The notes under the pieces are model-generated. The model did not search any database and had not been told where the DNA came from. It worked only from the letters and a program-made list of their open reading frames with translations. From the NCBI GenBank assembly GCA_947367055.1, contig CANBCI010000002.1, forward strand, positions 142,005-206,004: DNA of 64,000 nt. Direction: 5' to 3'. A program made the translations under genes and the position numbers. The DNA is from an uncultured Alphaproteobacteria bacterium. GTDB lineage: Bacteria; Pseudomonadota; Alphaproteobacteria; Rs-D84. The first letter of the stretch is position 1; the number at the start of each line of letters is the position of its first letter. Shown here in pieces: positions 1 to 8,131 of this stretch.

Positions 1-1254
1 AATTCCGGATTTATGGATGGCATGGACAAAAAAGATGCAATTGCGGCCGCCATTAAGTTTGGGGAAGAGCACGGTTTTGCGCGCCCCAAGGTTCGTTTCC
101 GAATGGGCGACTGGGGATTTTCGCGCCAAATGTACTGGGGCGAACCGATTCCGCTGGTTTATTGTGAAAAATGCGGCTGGGTTCCCGTGCCGGATTCCGA
201 ACTGCCCCTGATGCAGCCGTATATGGAGGACTTTCGTCCCACGGCCGACGGGGAATCGCCATTGGCGCGTGCGTCGGATTGGGTTAACACTACCTGCCCC
301 AAATGCGGCGGCGCTGCGCGGCGTGAAACGGACACAATGCCGCAATGGGCCGGTTCTTCTTGGTATTACATGCGTTATTTGGATCCGCATAACAATGATG
401 CGTTCTGTTCCGCGGCACAAATGGAAAAATGGATGCCGGTCAGCCACTATAACGGCGGCAACGAACACAATACGCGTCACCTGATTTATTCGCGTTTCTG
501 GCACAAGGCTTTGTTTGATCTGGGGTTGGTAAACACGCCGGAACCGTATAAAAAAAGAACCACGAACGGTTTGCTTATGGGCAGTGACGGCAAAAAGATG
601 TCAAAGTCGTCCGGCAATGGGTTCCAGGTTGATGAAAAAATTGCGGCCGTCGGGGCCGATGCGGCACGAACAACGGTGTTGTCGCTGGGGCCGTGGGATT
701 CAAATGTCAACTGGTCCGAAGGTGCCCTGGCCGGTGTTCAACGTTTCCTGAAGCGGCTGGAGGCGATGGCGGACAATTTAACTGACAATGCGCCCAACGC
801 CGATCAGGAACGGTTGATAAATCGCCTGATTGCGGATGTGACGGAACGAATTGACGCGATGCGTTTCAATACCGCGATTTCGGCGATGATGGAATATATC
901 AATGCGTTTCCGGGCAAAATGCCCCGCCCCGCATATGAGGCGTTGCTGCAGATGCTGAATCCGTTTGCGCCGCATTTGACCGAAGAAATGTGGGAAAAGA
1001 TTGGGCATTCGCAAATGCTGGCCGTGTCGCAATGGCCGTCGTTTGATGCGTCCAAATTGGTTGAAACGGAAATGACGGTTGTTGTGTCGGTTAACGGGAA
1101 ACGGGTGGCCGATTTTAGAATACCGGTGGATATTGCCGAACCTGAATTGATTGCCGCGGCGAAAAATGCGGCGGGTGCAAAATTGGCTGGCGCGGAAATA
1201 ATAAAGACAATTGTCGTTCCGAAAAAGATGATTAATTTTGTTATAAAGAAATAA
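1..1254 (+). CDS. leuS: Leucyl-tRNA synthetase, C-terminal part (5' truncated by window edge)
   Basis: The frame is open from base 1, so the gene begins upstream; about 417 residues remain of a family that is usually 800-900. Class I leucyl-tRNA synthetase charges tRNA-Leu in the cytoplasm. Visible are paired CxxC zinc-type motifs (CEKC and CPKC), the KMSKS signature in GKKMSKSSGN at about residue 200, the helical anticodon-binding region, and a C-terminal domain ending in FVIKK. The editing domain and HIGH motif lie outside the window. No rho-independent terminator with a T-run follows directly, although a GC-rich hairpin sits about 30 bases downstream. Confidence 0.97.
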   Translation, partial: NSGFMDGMDKKDAIAAAIKFGEEHGFARPKVRFRMGDWGFSRQMYWGEPIPLVYCEKCGWVPVPDSELPLMQPYMEDFRPTADGESPLARASDWVNTTCPKCGGAARRETDTMPQWAGSSWYYMRYLDPHNNDAFCSAAQMEKWMPVSHYNGGNEHNTRHLIYSRFWHKALFDLGLVNTPEPYKKRTTNGLLMGSDGKKMSKSSGNGFQVDEKIAAVGADAARTTVLSLGPWDSNVNWSEGALAGVQRFLKRLEAMADNLTDNAPNADQERLINRLIADVTERIDAMRFNTAISAMMEYINAFPGKMPRPAYEALLQMLNPFAPHLTEEMWEKIGHSQMLAVSQWPSFDASKLVETEMTVVVSVNGKRVADFRIPVDIAEPELIAAAKNAAGAKLAGAEIIKTIVVPKKMINFVIKK

Positions 1255-1594
1255 ATTTATCACGGTAAAGGATGAAATAGTGCCGGGGGGCCGCCCGGCA
1301 TGGTGGGATATTTGCCGCAAATGTGCGCATGTTCTCAATGCTTTTTGGCAAAAAATCGCCTGCCGGTGCCGGGTATTCGCAGCCTGAATTTGGTGCGCGA
1401 GCAAGATGTCGTCAATTATATTAACCACACTTACCCATGGCCGTCCGTTATCGGAATATGTGATTCGCGATTTTTGGCGGCAATTTAGGTATAAACCGCA
1501 AGTTAATAAAATGTTGGCGGCGAAATTGCACAAGTCGAAGTAAAATATTTAAAAATCACGCCGCGCCATAGGGCGTTTGTTTTTACTAAAACTG
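1255..1594. other. Non-coding interval with GC-rich hairpin and rod-like pairing
   Basis: I see no convincing gene here. A 7-bp hairpin (TGCCGGG at 1281 with CCCGGCA at 1294) follows leuS but lacks a T-run. CGGCATGG near 1296 can pair with CCATGGCCG near 1436, enclosing about 135 bases with further partial pairing (TTTGC at 1311 with GCAAG near 1401). A structured RNA such as 6S RNA is conceivable from size and shape, but I recognise no diagnostic sequence. Confidence 0.25.
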
Positions 1595-1622
1595 TTGACA
1601 ATATGTCCTATTGTGTTATGTT
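1595..1622 (+). promoter_or_regulatory. Sigma70-type promoter for the YkgJ-like gene
   Basis: TTGACA (1595) and TATGTT (1617) are separated by 16 bases, about 30 bases upstream of the start codon at 1652. The spacing and near-consensus -35 make this convincing. Confidence 0.6.
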
Positions 1623-1651
1623 TTTGTAAATTTCTTAAAAGGTGTATATTT

Positions 1652-2122
1652 ATGAAGAAAAAACTTACCTTTGCGCAGCAAGAACGGGTAAAAGAGTTGG
1701 CGCGTTTGACGCCTGCCGAATGGGATGCGATATGCAAGCGTTGCGGAATATGCTGTTTAAGAAAGGTGGCCATATGTTTTGAGAAAGACGTTGCAAAATA
1801 CATTGGTTATAATGGAACGCTTTACTTAAAACTATGTTGCGATCATTTTAATACAAAAACCAAGTGTTGCAACATATATCAGACACGCCTGCAGGCGTCA
1901 AATTGTTGCAAGGTCGATATGGATGTAATTCTGGCGGGAGAATTGCTGCCGGCGTCATGCGGTTATGTTGAGTATATATTCGGTCCGGCTCCATTTCCGG
2001 CGAATGTTGATTTTAATATGGTGCGACCGATAGATAATGCCAAGATGGCGCGCATAACAAGTGCTGATGCGGAAAAAGAAATTATTTTGAAATCTTTTTT
2101 ATGGAATTTGCGCAGACGATAA
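1652..2122 (+). CDS. YkgJ/UPF0260-like Cys-cluster protein
   Basis: This 156-residue protein carries CKRCGICC near residue 27, then CC, CC, C and CC further on, matching the conserved cysteine pattern of YkgJ/YcgN (UPF0260) proteins, thought to bind a metal or Fe-S cluster; the family's function is not settled. Start at 1652 is chosen because the promoter lies just upstream and AAAGGTG precedes the ATG; the earlier in-frame ATG at 1577 precedes the promoter. The protein is probably cytoplasmic, with no signal peptide from this start. It stands alone between leuS and a converging operon. Confidence 0.75.
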   Translation: MKKKLTFAQQERVKELARLTPAEWDAICKRCGICCLRKVAICFEKDVAKYIGYNGTLYLKLCCDHFNTKTKCCNIYQTRLQASNCCKVDMDVILAGELLPASCGYVEYIFGPAPFPANVDFNMVRPIDNAKMARITSADAEKEIILKSFLWNLRRR

Positions 2123-2175
2123 AAAATTCCGCAATGATGTGGCATTGCGAATAAAAATTACGATTTGTAATAAAT

Positions 2176-2203
2176 AAACGGGCCGGCAATCTGCGGCCCG
2201 TTA
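2176..2203. terminator. Bidirectional terminator between convergent genes
   Basis: AACGGGCC pairs with GGCCCGTT across a short loop, flanked by A/T-rich tracts, between the UPF0260-like gene and rpiB. Confidence 0.7.
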
Positions 2204-2204
2204 A

Positions 2205-2648
2205 TTATGATATTTTTTGTAACCGGCGGATGCGGCGCTCGCTGCTGTCAAATGGGGTTTCCAAAAATTCGCGCACGCACATGAAGGCGATTTCTATATC
2301 AATGTCGTCCGCGGCCAGTGCCAAAACATTTATGTCGTCGTGATGACGGTCGGCGCGCGCCTGTTCGGGGCGGTCGCAACGCGTTGCACGCAAATGACGA
2401 TACCGATTCGCCGCAATCGTCACCCCGGCACCCGTTCCGCAAATTAAAATTGCGCGTGCGCTTTCATCCCCCAGCATGGCGTCGGCAACGGCCGCCGTAA
2501 TATCCGGGAAATCAACCGGTGTGTTCGGATCGTCCACGCCCATGTTTATCACCATGTATCCCGCCGCGGTCAGCATTTCAATCAAATACAGTTTCAGCCC
2601 CACCCCGCGGTGGTCGCCCGCGATATAAATCTTTGATGTGTTTTTCAT
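2205..2648 (-). CDS. rpiB: Ribose-5-phosphate isomerase B (RpiB/LacAB family)
   Basis: It interconverts ribose 5-phosphate and ribulose 5-phosphate in the pentose phosphate pathway. The 147-residue protein shows the N-terminal AGDHRG motif, the active-site loop ICGTGAG with its cysteine, and the INVLALA strand, all standard for RpiB at usual length. The start ATG at 2648 overlaps the bactofilin stop in an ATGA arrangement, so the two are translationally coupled; an earlier in-frame start would lie inside bactofilin. It is last in a four-gene operon followed by the terminator at 2176..2203. Confidence 0.92.
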   Translation of the reverse strand: MKNTSKIYIAGDHRGVGLKLYLIEMLTAAGYMVINMGVDDPNTPVDFPDITAAVADAMLGDESARAILICGTGAGVTIAANRYRHLRATRCDRPEQARADRHHDDINVLALAADDIDIEIAFMCVREFLETPFDSSERRIRRLQKIS

Positions 2649-3001
2649 GCCGCTTTTTCCTTGTCTTTGCGTTTTGATAATTTGCATTCCAAGCCAGTGT
2701 TTCCGGTTATATTCAGCGTGTGGTATGACAATGTTCCGGTCATCTGCGCCGCGCTGAACACATTGGCGATGTTTACCGTTGCCGGGCCGTCCAATGCGCC
2801 GTGCAGGAACAGATTTGACGCTATAATGCGTCCCGTCACGCGACCGCCCCGCCCGATTACGACCGTGTCGGCGGTTATGTTGCCGTTTACCTGACCGTGG
2901 ATTTGAACGGTGTGATCCGTCTTTATGTCACCGGTCAGTTTGCATCCGGCGCCGATTATGGTCGGCGATTGTTTTTCATTTGCGTTTGTAAATGCCAGCA
3001 T
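2645..3001 (-). CDS. Bactofilin
   Basis: This 118-residue protein contains the bactofilin beta-helix repeat pattern (GAGCKLTGDI, GQVNGNI, GGRVTGRI, ALDGPATV), with short charged tails. Bactofilins polymerise without nucleotide into membrane-associated filaments that organise local cell-wall synthesis. AAGGAATG precedes the ATG. It lies 4 bases after the M23 peptidase gene; bactofilin-M23 pairs are a known arrangement in which the filament positions the peptidase. Confidence 0.93.
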   Translation of the reverse strand: MLAFTNANEKQSPTIIGAGCKLTGDIKTDHTVQIHGQVNGNITADTVVIGRGGRVTGRIIASNLFLHGALDGPATVNIANVFSAAQMTGTLSYHTLNITGNTGLECKLSKRKDKEKAA

Positions 3002-3005
3002 TTTA

Positions 3006-4283
3006 TCATTCCTTTACAAATTTTGTCGGGTCGAACGGTGTTCCCTTGTACCGTATTTCATAGTGCAAGTGGGGTCCGGTTGAACGGCCCGATGACCCGC
3101 CCAGTCCCACGACCGTGCCGGGTCTGACCCAGTCGCCGCGCGATACCGTTATTTGCGACAAGTGCGCGTATAATGTTGAAAACCCGAGTCCATGATCGAT
3201 TTCAACCGTTGTCCCATATCCCACGCGTTCACCGGCGGACACAACGCGCCCCGGCGCAACCGCCATAAGTTCGGTGCCGATTTTACCGGCAAAATCAATG
3301 CCGCGGTGTTTCTTGGGCTTGCCGTCAAACGGATCGTTTCGCATTCCGTAATTTGATGTGACGCGCATTTTTGCCACCGGCGCCCCAATCGGCAGAATGG
3401 ATTTCAGCTTTGCAAGTCCGTGCCATAATTCCAATGCGTCCGCCAATTTTTGATATTTTGGATCCATTTCCTTGTCTATTTCCAGCGGATTAAATGCCGC
3501 CCCGACCAACGGGCTGGAATATTTGTTGGCATTCTTTATCAGGGTATTTTGACTTAACCCCAGATTGGCGATTGACCCGTTGATTCGTTTCAGGTTTGCC
3601 TTTAACTCATCTGTTTTTTCAGATGTCATTTTTGTAACCAATTCGACAATCTGGGTGTCCGCGTCGGCAACTGACTGCATGTTTTCAATTACCTGGGCGT
3701 TGCGCTTTTTTAATTCCTCGTTTTCGGCGCGGGTCAATTCATATTCCGCCGACAGTTCCGACAGTTTTGTGTATTCCGGCGCATAGTCTTCGTTTGTGAA
3801 CATTTCCGTCAGCCGCGCCCGCAGGAAATCCAGTTCGCCCCAGGTTTTCAGGCGCCCGTCCATCAACTTTTCGCGGTCTGCATCGGTTAATTTTTTCGTG
3901 TTCAATATCTTGTCGTCAATAACATTCAGTTCGCGCGTCAAATCATTATATTTTTTCAGATAGGTTTGCAAATCGCTCATTTGGCGGGTGTGCGCGGTGC
4001 GTGCCTCTTCCAATTGCTGGGTGCGCTTTTGTAGCAATGGGCGATGATATACGAACACATAGGTCGACCATGTCGCCCATATAATCAGCCCTATTTTGCC
4101 GCAGAATTTTGTAAAACGCCAAAAACTGCTTTGGCGGAATGTGTACACATTGCCGCGTGGCGTGTCCATTACGGTAAATTCGCGGGGCGGGAAAAATCGC
4201 ACAATTATGCGCCATATCGCGCGAAACGGCGACGTTATAAACGCCCACAGTGATGTAAAATATCGTGTTATAAAGTTAATCAT
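3006..4283 (-). CDS. M23 family metallopeptidase (LytM-type), membrane-anchored
   Basis: A 425-residue protein with a cytoplasmic N-terminus, one membrane segment near residues 65-85 (IGLIIWATWSTYVFVY), a long coiled coil to about residue 220, and a C-terminal LytM domain. The zinc ligands are visible as HRGIDFA and HLHYE, so the peptidase looks active. The expected substrate is peptidoglycan cross-bridges in the periplasm. The start at 4283 overlaps the upstream methyltransferase stop as ATGA. Its bactofilin partner follows immediately, suggesting a cell-shape or polar-growth module. Confidence 0.93.
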   Translation of the reverse strand: MINFITRYFTSLWAFITSPFRAIWRIIVRFFPPREFTVMDTPRGNVYTFRQSSFWRFTKFCGKIGLIIWATWSTYVFVYHRPLLQKRTQQLEEARTAHTRQMSDLQTYLKKYNDLTRELNVIDDKILNTKKLTDADREKLMDGRLKTWGELDFLRARLTEMFTNEDYAPEYTKLSELSAEYELTRAENEELKKRNAQVIENMQSVADADTQIVELVTKMTSEKTDELKANLKRINGSIANLGLSQNTLIKNANKYSSPLVGAAFNPLEIDKEMDPKYQKLADALELWHGLAKLKSILPIGAPVAKMRVTSNYGMRNDPFDGKPKKHRGIDFAGKIGTELMAVAPGRVVSAGERVGYGTTVEIDHGLGFSTLYAHLSQITVSRGDWVRPGTVVGLGGSSGRSTGPHLHYEIRYKGTPFDPTKFVKE

Positions 4284-4963
4284 GACTGCCACAGCATAGC
4301 CAATATTGCATCAATAGTCAAGCCGTCACGTAAAATCGCATCCGTATTCATGGACAGCCCCCTATGTATAATGCTGCCGCCCTTAGTGCCGACACGCCCG
4401 CCGATAAGTACGCGTTCCGCCGTATTTTTTGCGCCAAATAGCGGTAAAATCCGAATGTCGCCGCATGCGTGTGCCATGGCGGATATGACGGTTGCGGCGC
4501 ATGTTGCGTCAACAATTGTTATAAATGTGCCACGTGGCCGCACGCGTGCGACACACCGCGCCGTCCATGCGGCTAAATCTGCATTATGGTGCGCATTATG
4601 CCGCGCCGGCGAGCCCTTGAAATACGGCGGATTGGTCATTACCAGGTCGAATGTCCGGTCTGTCTTCCAATTTAATATGTCGCATTGAATCAGTTCAATA
4701 TCAATTCCGTTTAGCGCTGCGTTTGACGCGCATTCGGTCAACATTTCGCCTGATGCATCAATTCCGGTTATGCGCGCCGACGGATTGTGTGCCGCCGCGC
4801 ATAGCGCCACGCCGCCCGTCCCTATTCCGACGTCCAAAATTGTTTTTGGGGCCCCGGATACAAATGCCGCCAGCCATACCGCGTCAGATGTCGGGTTGTA
4901 TCGACCGCGCCGCATTTTGACGCGCCCGCCCATCAGGGTAAAAATTTCTTGTTTTTCGGTCAT
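4280..4963 (-). CDS. TrmN6-like SAM-dependent methyltransferase
   Basis: A 227-residue Rossmann methyltransferase with the SAM loop DVGIGTGGVAL near residue 48 and the NPPYFKG motif near residue 116, which marks N6-adenine or N5-glutamine methylation. The N-terminal pattern (GGRVKMRRGRYNPTSDAVWLAAF) resembles tRNA1(Val) adenine-37 N6-methyltransferase (YfiC/TrmN6), but the exact substrate is inferred. ATG at 4963 is chosen over the upstream in-frame start because the latter runs into the divergent gene's upstream region. First gene of the operon with M23 peptidase, bactofilin and rpiB. Confidence 0.85.
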   Translation of the reverse strand: MTEKQEIFTLMGGRVKMRRGRYNPTSDAVWLAAFVSGAPKTILDVGIGTGGVALCAAAHNPSARITGIDASGEMLTECASNAALNGIDIELIQCDILNWKTDRTFDLVMTNPPYFKGSPARHNAHHNADLAAWTARCVARVRPRGTFITIVDATCAATVISAMAHACGDIRILPLFGAKNTAERVLIGGRVGTKGGSIIHRGLSMNTDAILRDGLTIDAILAMLWQS

Positions 4964-5003
4964 ACAAATATATAATAATTCAACAAAATCAAAAGGCAAG
5001 TTT

Positions 5004-6038
5004 ATGTTTAATGATGCGATTATTGTTCAAAGTGCGGTCAGTGCGTTTAATAATGCGGCATTGGCGGCGCCGATGTTCTTTTGGCTTGGGATTTTAATAC
5101 TGCCGCTGTTTTGGTTGGTTTATGCCTGCGGGGCGAATTTTATTGAAAACCAGGCAATTTGGCCGGGGCTGCGCAATCAGAAAAACGCGCTGTTCAATTA
5201 TTCATTGATATTTTATGTAATGGTTTTTGGCTGGATGATTGTAATGGGGGGCAATTACGGCGTTTTGCGTGATGGCGTGTCATTGTTGCCGTATGCGATT
5301 GCCGTTGTTTTGTTTGTGCTGTCGGCGCTGATTGTGCGTGGGTTGCGCACGGTAAATCCGCCCATGCCCGAATGGGTGCCCGAACGATTCCGCCGTCATC
5401 CGCGGGCGTTGCGTTTTGGAATTTTGGTGCTGGCCGCCGTTTTTGCAGGACTGTTTGGTGCGCCGAATTTCTTTGGCTTTTTGCTACAGATGTCGTCGGT
5501 GCTGTGCGGTGCGTTGATTGGGCGCGCCATGCGTCGCGATACCGGCCCGATTTTAACAACAAGCCTGATTATATTGACGGTGGTGACAATATTGCTGATG
5601 CAGCCCGAATTTTTCCGATTTGGCCAGTTGGGTAATTTAACGCTGGTTCATATGGCGGCATTGTTGATTTGCGGGGGCTTGGTGGCGGCGACGCTGGCCC
5701 TGCGTAATATAAAGCCCAAGGGCCGGATACATCGGTCGGCATATATAAAATTGAAATGGATGGCGCGTTTTTTGGCGGCGTTGTGTGCGGCGCTGTTTTT
5801 GATGACCGAATCCGTGCCGGTATTTCTGGGAACGGTTGTGATTTTATTCGCAATGTTTGCAATGTCCATATGGCATGCGGAAAAGATTCCGGCAAAATTG
5901 GACAAAATGGTTTGGGCGGCGTTGCTGTGCGCGTTTGGTGTTGTTACAATAATGCCGGTGATTACGGCAATTGGGATTATATGCTGGACAACAATTGCGC
6001 GCGGTGTGCGTGCAAAGGCCGGACGCTTTCTGTTATAA
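5004..6038 (+). CDS. Polytopic membrane protein of unknown function
   Basis: A 344-residue protein with about nine hydrophobic segments, for example residues 20-42, 66-84, 92-110, 130-165, 175-193, 208-226, 243-262, 266-284 and 300-330. I recognise no family motif. AAAAGGCAAG before ATG 5004 supports this start. It sits divergently from the methyltransferase operon and upstream of lpxA with an 82-base gap. Paired basic loops (RRHPRALR, RRDTG) suggest defined topology in the inner membrane. Confidence 0.8.
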   Translation: MFNDAIIVQSAVSAFNNAALAAPMFFWLGILILPLFWLVYACGANFIENQAIWPGLRNQKNALFNYSLIFYVMVFGWMIVMGGNYGVLRDGVSLLPYAIAVVLFVLSALIVRGLRTVNPPMPEWVPERFRRHPRALRFGILVLAAVFAGLFGAPNFFGFLLQMSSVLCGALIGRAMRRDTGPILTTSLIILTVVTILLMQPEFFRFGQLGNLTLVHMAALLICGGLVAATLALRNIKPKGRIHRSAYIKLKWMARFLAALCAALFLMTESVPVFLGTVVILFAMFAMSIWHAEKIPAKLDKMVWAALLCAFGVVTIMPVITAIGIICWTTIARGVRAKAGRFLL

Positions 6039-6120
6039 TTCGTTATATTTATTTAATACAAATTTTTGGCGTTATAATGTATTATTGCCAGGATATGTAC
6101 AATAAAAAAGGCGATATATT

Positions 6121-6918
6121 ATGACTATACACCCAACCGCAGTTATTCATGAAGGCGCTAAACTGGGCGCCGATTGTAAAATCGGGCCGTTTTGCATTGT
6201 CGGGCCAAATGTAGTATTGGGCGATCGTGTCGAACTGATTTCAAATGTTGTGATAGACGGCAAGACGTCAATTGGCGACGATTCCATTGTCTACCCGTTC
6301 GCGGTTCTTGGCGTAATGAGCCAGGATTTAAAATGGCAGGACGAGGCGGCGATGACCGGTCTGCGTATCGGCAAACGTTGTAAAATTCGTGAATATGTGA
6401 CGATTCATTCCGGAACGCCCGCGTCGGACGGTACCGTAATTGGTGATGACTGTCAGATTATGGTCAATGCGCACGTTGGACACGATTGCAAAATCGGCAA
6501 CAGCGTGGTTATGTCCAATCTGGTTCAGGTTGCCGGCCATGTAGAGGTTGAAGATTTCGCAATATTGTCGGGCGGCGTAATGGTTTTGCAGTTTGCGCGT
6601 ATCGGTCGCAATGCATTTATCGGCGGCATGTCCGGCGTCGGAAACGATGTGTTGCCGTATGCGATATATGACGGCGCACGCGCGACATATCGTACAATCA
6701 ATCGTGTCGGATTGATGCGCCATGGCTTTACAAACGAAGACATGCACGCGATTCACGCGGTTTATTCCGCCGTATTTCGCGGAACCGAGGGCACTGTGGC
6801 GGAACGTCTGGCCAAGGTGCGCAAGGAAGTAAAAAACAACAAATACGCAATGGACGCAATCGATTTTATTGAAAACCGGTCAAAGCGCGGCATTGGAACA
6901 TCCTGCAATGCGGAATAA
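6121..6918 (+). CDS. lpxA: UDP-N-acetylglucosamine O-acyltransferase
   Basis: It catalyses the first step of lipid A synthesis, transferring a hydroxyacyl chain from acyl-ACP to UDP-GlcNAc in the cytoplasm. The 265-residue length is typical. Hexapeptide repeats fill residues 1-180 and the catalytic stretch NAHVGHDCKIG places histidines at about 118 and 121. A helical C-terminus follows. AAGGCGA precedes the ATG. lpxB overlaps its end by 11 bases, so the two are translationally coupled. It shows that this organism makes LPS. Confidence 0.97.
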   Translation: MTIHPTAVIHEGAKLGADCKIGPFCIVGPNVVLGDRVELISNVVIDGKTSIGDDSIVYPFAVLGVMSQDLKWQDEAAMTGLRIGKRCKIREYVTIHSGTPASDGTVIGDDCQIMVNAHVGHDCKIGNSVVMSNLVQVAGHVEVEDFAILSGGVMVLQFARIGRNAFIGGMSGVGNDVLPYAIYDGARATYRTINRVGLMRHGFTNEDMHAIHAVYSAVFRGTEGTVAERLAKVRKEVKNNKYAMDAIDFIENRSKRGIGTSCNAE

Positions 6919-8050
6919 GAAATTAAAGGTCTTTGTCATTGCGGGCGAAGTGTCCGGCGATGTGCTGGGGGCGCGAATAATGTCCCAAATGCCGGATGCC
7001 GATTTTATCGGCATCGGCGGTGAAAACATGATTGCGGCTGGTCTGAAATCATTGTTCCCGATGTCCGATTTGGCGGTTATGGGTGTGGTTGAGGTTTTGA
7101 TGCACGCGCGAACATTGACGCGTCGCATTGCCCAGACTGCGCGTGCGATAATTGATACAAAGCCAGATGTCGTTTTGACGATTGATGCACCGGGTTTTGC
7201 CAAAAGTGTTATAAAGGCGGTTCGCAAGTCAAAACAGGGTCGCGAATTGATTTCACATGGTTTGCGTTTCCAACATGTCGTCGCCCCCCAGGTTTGGGCA
7301 TGGCGTCCGGGGCGTGCAAAAAAATACGCCAAAATATTTGATAAACTTTACGCATTTTTTGATTTTGAGGTTCCGTATTTCACAAAATACGGTCTTGATA
7401 CCGTTGCGGTCGGTCATCCGATTGCAGACGGGATAATCGGAAAATATCAGTCGGCCGGCCAAACGCGCGACAAAGTGATAACGCTGGTCCCTGGCAGCCG
7501 CATGTCAGAGGTAAAGCGTCTGATGCCGATATTTAAATGTGTCGCGGAAATATTGTCACGCAGTGGCGATGCGTATAAATTTGTTATTCCGACGGTTGAA
7601 ACAACGGCGGATTATGTGCGGCGCGAAACTGAAAAATGGGATGTGCGCACCACCCTGGTGCCGGCGGCGGCGCGTTATGACGCATATTCCAAAACATTTG
7701 TTGCAATTGTCGCCAGCGGGACCGTTTCCGCGGAATTGGCCATGATGCATATCCCGGCGATTGTGATTTATAAAATGAACCCGGTGACAACATGGCTTGT
7801 TCGCCAGGTTATACGTATACGCTGGGTGTCATTGGTAAACATATTGTTGAACCGCGGGGTTTATCCGGAATTTTTGGGACCGGACGCCCGATGCGACAAT
7901 GTAATATTTGCATTTGGGCGCCTGACCGTGCCGACGGTGCGTGAAAAAATGATACGGGAACTGGCCGCGGCGGATAAATTATGGCGCCGCCCGGATGGTG
8001 CCCCGGCGCAGTTGATTGCGGACGGCGTGCGTTCTGCGGCGCGGGAATAA
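6908..8050 (+). CDS. lpxB: Lipid-A-disaccharide synthase
   Basis: It condenses UDP-2,3-diacylglucosamine with lipid X to form the lipid A disaccharide. The 380-residue protein begins KVFVIAGEVSGDVLGA and continues with GIGGENM, VAPQVWAWRPGRAKKYAK, PGSRMSEVKRL and ASGTVSAELA, all LpxB signatures. ATG 6908 is preferred to the in-frame 6869 because conserved sequence begins directly after it. It is coupled to lpxA by an 11-base overlap and followed by a strong bidirectional terminator. Confidence 0.97.
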   Translation: MRNKKLKVFVIAGEVSGDVLGARIMSQMPDADFIGIGGENMIAAGLKSLFPMSDLAVMGVVEVLMHARTLTRRIAQTARAIIDTKPDVVLTIDAPGFAKSVIKAVRKSKQGRELISHGLRFQHVVAPQVWAWRPGRAKKYAKIFDKLYAFFDFEVPYFTKYGLDTVAVGHPIADGIIGKYQSAGQTRDKVITLVPGSRMSEVKRLMPIFKCVAEILSRSGDAYKFVIPTVETTADYVRRETEKWDVRTTLVPAAARYDAYSKTFVAIVASGTVSAELAMMHIPAIVIYKMNPVTTWLVRQVIRIRWVSLVNILLNRGVYPEFLGPDARCDNVIFAFGRLTVPTVREKMIRELAAADKLWRRPDGAPAQLIADGVRSAARE

Positions 8051-8085
8051 AAGGCCGGCCGGCATAGTGGCTGGAAAAACATCGG

Positions 8086-8117
8086 GCAAATTATTTTGCC
8101 CGATGTTTTGTATTATA
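8086..8117. terminator. Bidirectional terminator after lpxB
   Basis: AAAACATCGGGCAA pairs with TTGCCCGATGTTTT across a short loop with T-rich flank, serving lpxB and the converging large exported-protein gene. Confidence 0.85.
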
Positions 8118-8131
8118 TTTGAAAAAACGAT

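Noticed and set aside
778-1533. 251-codon minus-strand ORF under the end of leuS
   Set aside because: It is the antisense shadow of leuS plus an intergenic stretch, with no protein-like composition.
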